From Thermogemmatispora sp042408965 (GTDB taxonomy: Bacteria > Chloroflexota > Ktedonobacteria > Ktedonobacterales > Ktedonobacteraceae), in NCBI GenBank assembly GCA_042408965.1, contig JBHOQN010000040.1, positions 1 through 33,601 of the forward strand: a stretch of DNA of 33,601 nucleotides. Reading direction: 5' to 3'. The notes under the pieces are model-generated. The model made no database searches and was not told where the DNA came from. It worked only from the letters and a program-made list of their open reading frames with translations. A program made the position numbers and the translations under genes. Positions within the stretch are counted from its first letter, which is position 1, and each line of letters opens with the position of its first letter. Shown piece after piece: positions 15,882-23,544 of this stretch.

Positions 15882-15911
15882 TAAATAACATATTGCTATG
15901 GCTGATGTCAA
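15882..15911 (-). promoter_or_regulatory. Candidate promoter of the ABC operon
   Basis: On the minus strand a perfect TTGACA (15911-15906) is followed after 18 bases by TATTTA (15887-15882). It is about 170 bases before the ATPase start. The -10 is weak. Confidence 0.45.
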
Positions 15912-16084
15912 GGGGGCATTCAGGGACTCAGCCTCGCTGGTCTCCTCCGTCTCAGTGACGTTGCTCCTCTTCGCTCAGAGTAACAGAGCAACAGACTCCT
16001 TGCAAGCATATTCAGGTGAAAGGAGTAAGTCGCCGGATCGAAGGCGCAAGAGACAGGGTGAAAGGAGTCTTCTTGAAGATGGGA

Positions 16085-16113
16085 TAGGCAATCAGAAACA
16101 ACTATGCTATACT
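16085..16113 (+). promoter_or_regulatory. Promoter of secDF
   Basis: TAGGCA (16085-16090), a 17-base spacer and TATACT (16108-16113) would start transcription near 16120, about 165 bases before the secD ATG. Confidence 0.5.
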
Positions 16114-16283
16114 GCACAGGAACTCATCATGCGACGTAACAATAACAGTGGGGTATCCGATGCTGCCAGCACCTGGGTGAGGCAGGCGAGCGCCTGGCTG
16201 ACGTCGTCAGACGCTGCCTCATGCCATGCACTGATGCATGCATCCTGTTATCACCAAGCAAAGAGCGAGGAGAACTTACACCT

Positions 16284-17663
16284 ATGCGTCGAGGAACTGC
16301 CACACTCCTCCTGCTGATCATCATATTAGCAGCGTGCGCCGGCTATATCGACTGGCCCAGCACTCCTGGCATTCACATTCTGGGGATCAATCACGACTTC
16401 AGTGTGAACCTGGGGCTGGATCTGCAAGGAGGCGTGCGAGCCCTGCTGGTACCTGCCAGCCAGAACGAGCAGGTCACAGATGATACCATCCAGGCGGCTC
16501 GCAATTTGATCGAGCAGCGCGTCAATGGAGGTCTGGGCGTTGCCGAGCCAAACATCCGTGTGCAACAGAATGGCAACCAGTACAGCATCGCCGTCGAGCT
16601 CCCTGGCTTCAACACCGGCAACCAGAGCCAGGCCATTCAGACGTTGCTGCAGTCAGGCAATCTCGAGTTCTGGGACACCGGTTCGACCCCGGTAGCGGAG
16701 AACAGCACCTTCGATCCCAGCCAGTATACCAGCACCAATCCCGGCGGCAAGCCCTGGTTTACTGGTAAGGATCTCGATCCCAGTCAGATTGGTGTCAGCA
16801 CCAACTCACAGTCCGGTCAGCTACAGATCAACTTTGCCATGAAGGGCGACGCCGTTTCGAAATTCGGCCAGTTCACGCAGCAGCATATCGGTGACTACCT
16901 GACCGTCACCCTTGATCGCAAGGTCATCAACTCAGCGGTCATCCAGAGCGCCATCAATGGTCCGGGGGTCATCACTGGCCACTTCACCCTGAACGAGGCC
17001 CAGTCGATCGCCACCGTGCTGCGTTACGGCGCGCTGCCGATCGCCCTCAAGATCGCCAGCATCGAAACGGTCGGCCCGACCCTGGGCGCTGACTCCATTC
17101 AGAAGAGCCTGCTGGCCGGTGCCATTGGTCTGAGCATGGTGATCCTCTTCATGCTGCTCTACTACCGCCTTCCTGGCCTGCTGGCCGACCTGGCCCTGAT
17201 TCTCTACGCCGGCTTTACCTTCGCCGTCTTTAAGGTGATCGGCGTGACACTGACCCTGGCGGGCATCGCTGGCTTTATCCTCTCGATTGGCATGGCCGTT
17301 GATGCCAACGTCCTCATCTTTGAACGGGTGAAGGAGGAGCTTCGTGCCGGTCGGCTGCTCGCTTCGGCCATCGACATCGGCTGGAAGCGCGCCTGGCCAT
17401 CGATTCGCGACTCGAATATCTCGACGATGATCACCTGTGCTGTGCTCTACTACTTCGGCAATACCTTCGGCGCTACCATCATCAGTGGCTTCGCCACGAC
17501 GCTCTTCCTGGGCGTCGTCATCAGTATGTTCACGGCGATCATCGTGACACGCACCTTCCTGAACCTGCTGATACCAACAGGGGTGATCAACCACCCTGCA
17601 CTCTTTGGCCTCCCCGCCGGCTCCATTGCCACGGCGACTGTGGGACGGCGCAGTTCGCTCTAA
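16284..17663 (+). CDS. secD: Protein translocase subunit SecD
   Basis: The protein has 459 residues from the ATG at 16284, chosen because GAGGAG lies 10 bases upstream and the N-terminal transmembrane helix (RRGTATLLLLIIILAACAGYI) starts there. A longer frame from 16221 has no support. The SecD signature NLGLDLQGGVRALL follows the first helix, then the extracytoplasmic P1 region. The five-helix RND-type core begins at SIQKSLLAGAIGLSMVILFMLLYY and includes GMAVDANVLIFERVKEEL. SecD and SecF use proton motive force to help pull secreted proteins through SecYEG. secF follows 12 bases later. Confidence 0.95.
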   Translation: MRRGTATLLLLIIILAACAGYIDWPSTPGIHILGINHDFSVNLGLDLQGGVRALLVPASQNEQVTDDTIQAARNLIEQRVNGGLGVAEPNIRVQQNGNQYSIAVELPGFNTGNQSQAIQTLLQSGNLEFWDTGSTPVAENSTFDPSQYTSTNPGGKPWFTGKDLDPSQIGVSTNSQSGQLQINFAMKGDAVSKFGQFTQQHIGDYLTVTLDRKVINSAVIQSAINGPGVITGHFTLNEAQSIATVLRYGALPIALKIASIETVGPTLGADSIQKSLLAGAIGLSMVILFMLLYYRLPGLLADLALILYAGFTFAVFKVIGVTLTLAGIAGFILSIGMAVDANVLIFERVKEELRAGRLLASAIDIGWKRAWPSIRDSNISTMITCAVLYYFGNTFGATIISGFATTLFLGVVISMFTAIIVTRTFLNLLIPTGVINHPALFGLPAGSIATATVGRRSSL

Positions 17664-17675
17664 GAGGAGGTCGCC

Positions 17676-19217
17676 GTGTTCAAGCTTGTTGAGAAACGTT
17701 ATCTCTTCCTGGCTATCTCGCTGCTGGTCATCCTGCCCGGCGTCCTTTCTCTCTGGTTGAAGGGTCTCAACGTCGGCATCGACTTCGCTGGAGGCTCCTC
17801 CCTGAGCCTGCGTCCCGAAAAGCAGTTCAACATCACTGCTGTACGCAACCTGCTGACGCCCTTCTCGCTGAAAGATGTCCAGGTCCAGCTCGGCACTGAC
17901 CAGACCCTGGCTGGCAAAGGCACCATCTGGGTACGTCTGAATACGACGGTTGACAGCAACGTTCAGAATGCCATCAAAAAGGATATTCAGACGAAATATA
18001 ACAATACCAGCCTGGGCATTACCTTCGATGATCTGATCTATAACGGGAAGAAGGTGACGATCGTCACGATCACCAACTTCCCTAAGGGCGTGACCCCGAC
18101 GATACAACAGATCGAGAGCGCCCTGAGCAAGCTCCCCAATACCACGGACACCACAAAGCCCGCCTCGTCATCAACGGTAGCTTCGGCGACGCCCACTGCA
18201 ACCAGCGGTCCCTCGGTCGCCGTCAGCCCGACGGCCAGCGTCCAGGCTACCGCCACGGCTGCTGCGAAAGCTACGGCCACCGCCACGGTCCACGCCACAG
18301 CTACAGCGGCTGCTCACGCCACAGCCACAGCCGCCGCGAAAGCTACGGCCACTGCCACGGCCCATCCTACAGCGACTGCGACCAGCACGGCTACCGCCAC
18401 AGCTACTCCGACCACCAGCAGCTCGAACCCGGCGAATATCCCCGTTAAAGTGGAGGAGGTTCGCCAGGGATCTACCACTCAGACGATCAACATTCTGACG
18501 GCGACTCCGCTGGACGCCAACCTGCAGGCGAGCATTGAAAGCGCCTTTGTCAATAAGGGCGGGAGCTTTGTGCAGGTGCTTCAGACCTCCACGGTTCAGG
18601 GATCGGTCGCCGCTGACACGGAGCGTAACGCCATTCTGGCGGTGATCGCCGCCTCGGTGCTGATCTTGCTCTACATCTGGTTCGCCTTCCGCAAGGTGGC
18701 ACGGGCCTGGCGTTACGGCGCCTGCGCGGTTATCGCGCTGGTCCATGATGTGCTGGTCGTGCTGGGCGTCTCCTCGATCCTGGGCTGGACGGTCGGCTTC
18801 CAGGTCGATGCACTCTTCATCACCGCCCTGCTGACGGTGGTGGGCTTCTCGGTCCACGATACGATCGTGGTCTTCGACCGTATCCGCGAGAACATGCAGC
18901 GGCGCACAGTGGAGACCTTCGAGGAGGTGGTGAACGCTAGCCTCGTCCAGACGCTGGCACGCTCGCTCAACACCTCGCTGACGGTGCTCTTCACCCTGGC
19001 GGCACTGACTCTGTTTGGCGGTGTCTCGATCCGGCCCTTCACTGGCACGCTCCTGCTGGGCATCTTCAGCGGCACCTATTCGTCGATCTTCAACGCCAGC
19101 ATGCTGCTGGTGATCTGGGAGAAGGGTGAGCTTGGACTGAAGCGCTTTCGCCGCGGCGGCGACGAGCCTGGCGAACGGAGAACGCGCGAGCGCGAGCTGG
19201 CCCGCACGCGAGGGTAG
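17676..19217 (+). CDS. secF: Protein translocase subunit SecF with an Ala/Thr repeat insert
   Basis: The protein has 513 residues, starting at a GTG with GAGGAGG 5 bases upstream. The first helix (about 8-28) leads to the SecF signature VGIDFAGGSSL. The C-terminal core has NAILAVIAASVLILLYIWFAF, VGFSVHDTIVVFDRIREN and the RSLNTSLTVL segment typical of SecF. This is far longer than the usual 290-330 residues. Residues about 155-252 of the extracytoplasmic region are low-complexity Ser/Thr/Ala/Pro. Within them, 190-245 is seven copies of an 8-residue unit of KATATATx/HATATAAA type. Such a linker is probably extended and lies outside the cytoplasm between helices 1 and 2. It is co-transcribed with secD and a VOC-fold gene 6 bases downstream. 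Confidence 0.93.
   Translation: MFKLVEKRYLFLAISLLVILPGVLSLWLKGLNVGIDFAGGSSLSLRPEKQFNITAVRNLLTPFSLKDVQVQLGTDQTLAGKGTIWVRLNTTVDSNVQNAIKKDIQTKYNNTSLGITFDDLIYNGKKVTIVTITNFPKGVTPTIQQIESALSKLPNTTDTTKPASSSTVASATPTATSGPSVAVSPTASVQATATAAAKATATATVHATATAAAHATATAAAKATATATAHPTATATSTATATATPTTSSSNPANIPVKVEEVRQGSTTQTINILTATPLDANLQASIESAFVNKGGSFVQVLQTSTVQGSVAADTERNAILAVIAASVLILLYIWFAFRKVARAWRYGACAVIALVHDVLVVLGVSSILGWTVGFQVDALFITALLTVVGFSVHDTIVVFDRIRENMQRRTVETFEEVVNASLVQTLARSLNTSLTVLFTLAALTLFGGVSIRPFTGTLLLGIFSGTYSSIFNASMLLVIWEKGELGLKRFRRGGDEPGERRTRERELARTRG
18243..18410 (+). repeat. In-frame 24-bp tandem repeat inside secF
   Basis: Seven imperfect 24-base units encode QATATAAA, KATATATV, HATATAAA, HATATAAA, KATATATA, HPTATATS and TATATATP. 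The frame is kept throughout. Confidence 0.85.
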
Positions 19218-19223
19218 GAAAGC

Positions 19224-20165
19224 ATGCTGACTGGCATCGATCACGTCATCATCGGTGTGCGCGATCTGGACCAGGCTGCCACGTTGTTCACGCGGCAGTC
19301 TGGTCTGGCTGTCTCTGGAGGGGGCATCCACCCGAGTGGAGGCACGGCCAATCGTATCATCGTCATTGGCGAAAGCTACCTTGAACTGATCACGGTACAC
19401 GTCCCGGAGGAGGCTCAGACCAGCATGCTGGAGCGCCTGGCGCGTGGTGAAGGCTACTTGAACTTCGTTCTTGCCTCGGATGCCATCGAGGCCGATTGCT
19501 GCGCCATGCGCGAGCGTGGCATAACGATCCTTGGCCCAGCGCGGGGCGAACTGCGCTCGCCCGACGGCCGCTCGCGGGCCTGGCTGCGCGCCGATGTTGA
19601 GCGGCCGGACATGGCCCAGCACTACCCGTTCCTGATTCAACATGACAGTAGCGGCGAGGAACGGCGCTTCCGTCTGGCAGGCTGGCAGCAGCCCCCAGAG
19701 CACGCGCTGGGCGCCGTGGCTGTGGTCAGCGTCACCCTTGCGGTGGCTGATCTGCAGGAGGCCACGCGGCGCTTCCAGCACATCTATGGCCTGGAGCCAG
19801 GCCCTTCCTTTACAGGGGAGGCCGAGGGGTGGGAGGCTCTGCTGACAACCTTCCCTCTGGGCAATGGTGGGCAGCGCTTTGAACTGGCAGCCCCGCTCTC
19901 CTCTGCCAGCAAGAGGGCGTCACCAGCGGCGCAGAGCGACGACGTGGTGTTCCTGCCAGAGCCGGGCAGCCTCGCCCGTCATCTGGAGAGATTCGGCGAG
20001 AGCCTCTGCCGCATGACACTCGCTGTGGCTGATCTGCCGGCAGCACGCCGCTACCTCGAAGCACAGGGGGTTGCCTGCAGCTACGGCTCAGATGGACAGC
20101 AGACGCTCTGGATTCACCCCCGTCACACCTGTGGCGCCTCGATTGTCCTCCAGCCGCTGCAGTAG
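19224..20165 (+). CDS. VOC/glyoxalase-superfamily protein, two-module
   Basis: The protein has 313 residues; AGGAAAG lies just before the ATG and the gene begins 6 bases after secF. The N-terminus MLTGIDHVIIGVRDLDQAATLF is the first beta-alpha-beta unit of a vicinal oxygen chelate fold with the metal-site His in DHVII. GESYLELITV supplies the matching Glu. A second, weaker VOC unit begins around residue 170 (VVSVTLAVADLQEATRRFQHIYGLEPG). A third repeat-like strand (MTLAVADLPAARRYLEAQG) follows near the end. Such proteins range from dioxygenases to glyoxalases and resistance proteins. The reaction here is unknown, and its link with secDF may be only co-transcription. Confidence 0.8.
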   Translation: MLTGIDHVIIGVRDLDQAATLFTRQSGLAVSGGGIHPSGGTANRIIVIGESYLELITVHVPEEAQTSMLERLARGEGYLNFVLASDAIEADCCAMRERGITILGPARGELRSPDGRSRAWLRADVERPDMAQHYPFLIQHDSSGEERRFRLAGWQQPPEHALGAVAVVSVTLAVADLQEATRRFQHIYGLEPGPSFTGEAEGWEALLTTFPLGNGGQRFELAAPLSSASKRASPAAQSDDVVFLPEPGSLARHLERFGESLCRMTLAVADLPAARRYLEAQGVACSYGSDGQQTLWIHPRHTCGASIVLQPLQ

Positions 20166-20204
20166 CACCGGGGGTCCCGGGCTGAGTCCTTCCTCGGGCA
20201 GCTC

Positions 20205-20843
20205 CTACTCTTCAGGCGTAGAGACAAACCGTAGCTTGCGCTTGAAGACCTTCTCAAAGAGATCGGCCTTCTCATAAGCCTGGGCCAGCTCCTCGTCGAG
20301 ATCGGCCAGTGGACGGGTCCAGAGGCGGATGGTCCAGCGCTCCCGGCCGCACTCCTCGGGCACGCTGGCCAGACGCAATACACGCGCATCATGATTGTAA
20401 TCAAGGGCATCAGCAATGCGCAGAAGGGAGGCCAGGGCTGATACCCGTCGCCGGGCTGCGCGGTTCAGAATCGCAAATTCCTCATGGGCAGTACTGGGCA
20501 AGGCTCGCCGATGATAGCGCGCGATGCAGGCGATCTCGTGACGCTCTTCATCCGAGAAATCAGGCAGGGAGGCTTCCTTGATCAGGCGGAAGGAGTGCTT
20601 GTGATGACGCCGCGACTCGATGAGCATCCCCGTGTTGTGTAAGAGCGCCGCCCGATCGAGGAGCCGCAACGCTCTGGTATCCAGAGCATGCAGGGGCTGC
20701 GTCGCCGCAAATAGCTGGGAGGAGAGGCGAGCCACATGACGCGCGTGAGGCCAGTCTTCTACCTGCAATCCCCCGCTCAGATGCAATTCTTCTGGAGTGG
20801 GCTGGGGAACCTGCCACCACTCTAATTCTTCAATTGAATGCAT
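20205..20843 (-). CDS. HD-like domain protein related to the Ppx/GppA C-terminal domain
   Basis: The protein has 212 residues from the ATG at 20843, which has AAAGGTGG upstream; a frame from 20879 adds 12 residues. The central part matches the HD-type domain III of exopolyphosphatases: LDRAALLHNTGMLIESRRHHKHSFRLI, IARYHRRALP, and LASLLRIADALDYNHD. The His-Asp pair of the HD motif reads His-Asn (LLHNTG), so metal binding and phosphohydrolase activity are doubtful. The gene lies downstream of a Ppx/GppA-CHAD fusion that lacks domain III, so it may supply the missing domain in trans. The gap to the CHAD gene is about 130 bases and AT-rich, so it may have its own promoter. Confidence 0.8.
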   Translation of the reverse strand: MHSIEELEWWQVPQPTPEELHLSGGLQVEDWPHARHVARLSSQLFAATQPLHALDTRALRLLDRAALLHNTGMLIESRRHHKHSFRLIKEASLPDFSDEERHEIACIARYHRRALPSTAHEEFAILNRAARRRVSALASLLRIADALDYNHDARVLRLASVPEECGRERWTIRLWTRPLADLDEELAQAYEKADLFEKVFKRKLRFVSTPEE

Positions 20844-20972
20844 GCTGCATACCCACCTTTGTAAACCACGCTCGTTCAAGAACTATGCTTCTCAGCATAG
20901 TTTTAACCACCCATTTACCTTCCTTTTACCTTCTCTTATTGTACACCAGACAGGGGGTATTTTCGCGGGATA

Positions 20973-21539
20973 TTAGACGTTGAGAAGAGCGAGGAGGCGC
21001 GGCCGAAAGCCTTCTGCTTCGAGCGTCTCCCAGTGACGCCGAAAGGAGAGCCATTGCTCCTCACGTACCTGGCGTTGCCGCTGCAGCAGCTTCTGGAGGC
21101 CAGAGAGCACCTCTGCGGGCGGCTCACCCAGACTGGCGAGCTGAGCGGGATCGACGAGCACAGCCGTCTTCTCTGACTGGATCGGGGGCGCGTCCAGTCC
21201 CGCAGCGACTCCGCTCTCCCCTCTGCGCTCAAGCACGGCCTGTAGCAGGGCGAGCAGGACATCGCTGTCATGCAGAGCACCCAGCTCATCTTGAATCTGT
21301 TCAAGCTGGCCGATACATGCTACACAGGCGGCTGGAAGGACGTGTTCAAAAATCTCCAGCGTGTAGCGTAGGCGTTTAGCGGCGATGCGCAGATTGTGCA
21401 GACCGCGTTGATCCTGGGGCTGATCGAGCACGACGGCCCAGCTATACATCTCGTCGAGACGCTGAGCAGCGATGAGGCGTGCATTACGGCCAGCAGAGGC
21501 ACAGGGATCAAGTCCGGTGATCGGTCTGGCTTTGGCCAT
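20973..21539 (-). CDS. CHAD domain protein (C-terminal half)
   Basis: The protein has 188 residues; GGAGG lies 7 bases before the ATG at 21539, and the ATG shares its A with the stop of the upstream gene (TGATG), so translation is coupled. It carries the second half of a CHAD (conserved histidine alpha-helical) domain: GLHNLRIAAKRLRYTLEIFEHVL, then IQDELGALHDSDVLLALL. CHAD domains bind polyphosphate through the conserved His and basic residues. The first half (VHKMRVASRRLRAALD) is at the end of the preceding gene, so the two products probably assemble into one domain. The C-terminal 60 residues are basic and helical. Confidence 0.85.
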   Translation of the reverse strand: MAKARPITGLDPCASAGRNARLIAAQRLDEMYSWAVVLDQPQDQRGLHNLRIAAKRLRYTLEIFEHVLPAACVACIGQLEQIQDELGALHDSDVLLALLQAVLERRGESGVAAGLDAPPIQSEKTAVLVDPAQLASLGEPPAEVLSGLQKLLQRQRQVREEQWLSFRRHWETLEAEGFRPRLLALLNV

Positions 21540-22969
21540 CAGCAATCCTCCTTCTTGAGACAGGTTGTCAGGCGGCGACGCAGGGCCTCTTCGTCAAACT
21601 CTTCAAGATAGTCAGTTAAGATCGCCTGCTGGCGGCGGCGATAGTCTTCCAGGCCGGCGATCAGCCAGTCGAGGGCCAGACGCTCATCCTCCTGAGGTTC
21701 GACCTCAGCAAAGGTGGATTGCAGGCGAGCGAGGATCACATCCGTGTCGCGCACCGTTCCGAGGAGAGCTGCCGTTTTTTTGACGCGCCGGTAGACCTTC
21801 TTAAAGAGTTTTGGATCACACAGCTCCTGGTAGGCATCGAGCGCAGCCCGCAGACGGCGGGAAGCGACGCGCATCTTATGCACAGCCTCGGGATCGTTGT
21901 TCTTGAGCAGCGCACGATGCCAGCTTAGCATCTTTTCGAGGCGGCTTTTGAGCAAGCGCCGTCCAAAAGAGACGAAGGGGTCCTGCTCTCTCGTGGAGGG
22001 GGCTGCATCACTCTGACGCTCGATCTCGGCCAGCCACTCTGCGCCGTAGCGCTCATAGGCCAGCAGGACCCCCTCGCGAATGCCGTGGGGACTGACGCTG
22101 ATCTCGTCGAGGCCGAGGCGTGCCATGAGAGCGCGCAGAAAGATGGCGCCGGCCGGCAGAATACGGGCGCGTTTGTAGGGCTGGTAATAGCGTTGCGCGA
22201 TCTCCTCTGCAGGTAGGGCGGCGAGTAGTCCCTCGCAGCGGGCGAGATCGTCAGCGGTCAGACGGCGCTGCGGGCGCTCCAATCTGAAGGCGCGCTCGGC
22301 CAGCAGCCAGAGGGAATTGGCGCTGCCGCCAGTCGCCACCAGCGTCGCCGGGGCGCCTTTGATAGCGAGCGAGCGCAGCGTCTCCTCGAGAAAACGCCGC
22401 GCCTCCTCCAGCTCTTGATAGGCGGGTGGATCTGAGGATAGATAGCGGTCCAACAGCCAGCCGGAGCCAATGGGGAGCGACGTGCGCCAGGTGATGTGGC
22501 CGTCATGGGCGCTGACCAGTTCGGTGCTGCCTCCGCCCAGGTCGACGACCCCCAGATCAACGGGGGCGCGTCCCGCGGCGTAAAGTTCATAGGTGGCACC
22601 GTAGAAGGTCAGGGTGGCCTCAACCCCGCCGCTGAGCAGTAGTAGAGGTAGGCCAACGCGGGCGCGTACCTGCTCGCTGAAGGCTTCACGATTGCTGGCC
22701 CGGCGGATGGCCTCGGTGGCGACCAGCAGGATCGTCTGGGCCTCCAGACGGCGCGCCAGCTCCACATAGCTTGCGATGACCTCCAGCGCTGCGGCAGTCT
22801 TCTCCTCAGAGATGGCGCCGCTGGCGTTGACGCTCTCGCCGATACGTACCAGCTCCAGCTCATCGGCCAGGATCTCCAGGGTATCAGGGTGGCAGCGCGC
22901 TACGACGATATGAATGGTGTTGCTGCCAATGTCGATTGCGGCACGTATCGGCCGCGCTTCTTCCAGCAT
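21539..22969 (-). CDS. Ppx/GppA phosphatase fused to the N-terminal half of a CHAD domain
   Basis: The protein has 476 residues from the ATG at 22969; the frame is open further upstream but would cross the tRNA-Leu gene. Residues about 8-300 are the actin-like exopolyphosphatase/pppGpp phosphatase fold: AIDIGSNTIHIVV (11-23), VATEAIRRASN (83-93), SGGVEA (113-118, where the family usually has SGxEEA) and VVDLGGGSTELV (141-152). Residues about 330-476 begin a CHAD domain (VHKMRVASRRLRAALDAY, LLGTVRDTDVILARL). The family cleaves terminal phosphate from polyphosphate or converts pppGpp to ppGpp. The CHAD half would tether it to polyphosphate. The usual domains III/IV are absent; an HD-like protein is encoded two genes downstream. 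Confidence 0.9.
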   Translation of the reverse strand: MLEEARPIRAAIDIGSNTIHIVVARCHPDTLEILADELELVRIGESVNASGAISEEKTAAALEVIASYVELARRLEAQTILLVATEAIRRASNREAFSEQVRARVGLPLLLLSGGVEATLTFYGATYELYAAGRAPVDLGVVDLGGGSTELVSAHDGHITWRTSLPIGSGWLLDRYLSSDPPAYQELEEARRFLEETLRSLAIKGAPATLVATGGSANSLWLLAERAFRLERPQRRLTADDLARCEGLLAALPAEEIAQRYYQPYKRARILPAGAIFLRALMARLGLDEISVSPHGIREGVLLAYERYGAEWLAEIERQSDAAPSTREQDPFVSFGRRLLKSRLEKMLSWHRALLKNNDPEAVHKMRVASRRLRAALDAYQELCDPKLFKKVYRRVKKTAALLGTVRDTDVILARLQSTFAEVEPQEDERLALDWLIAGLEDYRRRQQAILTDYLEEFDEEALRRRLTTCLKKEDC

Positions 22970-23164
22970 ACAGGCGCTCTTTCTCAATACAGGACCCAGT
23001 ATCGGTATACCTCTATCCCCTCCGGCTCTATAGGGAGAGCGCGGGCGAGGCGGATGGACGAAAAGCAAGCCAGCGTCTTCATTTCCATTATAGCACGCCC
23101 CAAAGGGAATGCCCGGAGCGGGCCTGAGGAGGGTGGGACGTGAGAAAATTGGCGCGAAAACCTC

Positions 23165-23193
23165 TTGACAGTCTGGGGAAGTTGCAGTAATAT
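23165..23193 (+). promoter_or_regulatory. Promoter of tRNA-Leu
   Basis: TTGACA (23165-23170), a 17-base spacer and TAATAT (23188-23193) form a near-perfect housekeeping promoter 66 bases before the tRNA. Confidence 0.85.
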
Positions 23194-23259
23194 AGTGGCA
23201 CGGAAGCGGCCCCCGCTCCGCCCACTCAGAGGGGCGAGGACGGGCTGCAAGCCGCACAG

Positions 23260-23344
23260 GCCGAAGTGGTGAAATTGGTAGACACGCAACGTTCAGGGCG
23301 TTGTGCCTCTTGCGGGCGTGTGGGTTCGAATCCCACCTTCGGCA
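23260..23344 (+). tRNA. tRNA-Leu (anticodon CAG)
   Basis: The acceptor arms GCCGAAG (23260-23266) and CTTCGGC (23337-23343) pair perfectly with discriminator A. The D-loop contains AATTGGTAGAC. The anticodon arm is CAACG-TTCAGGG-CGTTG giving CAG, which reads CUG. A long variable arm (class II, as expected for Leu) precedes the T arm GTGGG-TTCGAAT-CCCAC. The CCA end is not encoded. Confidence 0.97.
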
Positions 23345-23353
23345 CCTCTGAGG

Positions 23354-23398
23354 TTGCCATAGGTGAGACGGTTGCAATAGCCTTCTCACCTATGGCAA
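23354..23398. terminator. Strong hairpin downstream of tRNA-Leu
   Basis: A perfect 15-bp inverted repeat (TTGCCATAGGTGAGA at 23354-23368 with its complement at 23384-23398) lies 9 bases after the tRNA. It is followed by a pyrimidine-rich tract without a clean T-run. It could serve as terminator of the tRNA transcript and of the TetR gene reading from the right. Confidence 0.6.
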
Positions 23399-23544
23399 TC
23401 TCGCTTTCTCCCCTCTTCGATCTCCCACATTCCGGCACGCCACTCGCTTGAAAATTTGCTTGGGAGACTAGAGCCATCACCGCCCGCCGCTGCGCAGAAG
23501 AGGGCCAGGCCGTCTGCACATCAGGCGACAAGCCTGTTGTCCGC

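Larger units (their letters stand above)
15715..16283. other. Divergent intergenic region between the ABC operon and secD
   Basis: This 570-base AT-richer stretch holds the ABC promoter and palindrome on one side and the secD promoter (16085-16113) on the other. The plus frame from 15898 to 16317 is open but has no ribosome site or family features and overlaps the secD start, so I do not call it a gene. Confidence 0.5.

Noticed and set aside
15898..16317. 139-codon plus frame before secD
   Set aside because: It covers the secD promoter, ribosome site and start; no ribosome site of its own or recognisable domain.
18243..18410. Tandem repeat considered as a CRISPR array
   Set aside because: The units are contiguous without spacers, and encode an in-frame Ala/Thr repeat in secF.
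18171..19781. Minus-strand frame of about 536 codons
   Set aside because: It is antisense to secF and the VOC gene; its Gly/Ser/Arg/Cys-rich end is only the reverse of the Ala/Thr repeat.
22970..23389. N-terminal extension of the Ppx-CHAD gene
   Set aside because: The extension would run across the tRNA-Leu gene and its promoter; family similarity begins after the ATG at 22969.
23260..23398. tRNA-Leu 3' end considered as an integration site
   Set aside because: No integrase, no second copy of the tRNA end and ordinary genes on both sides.
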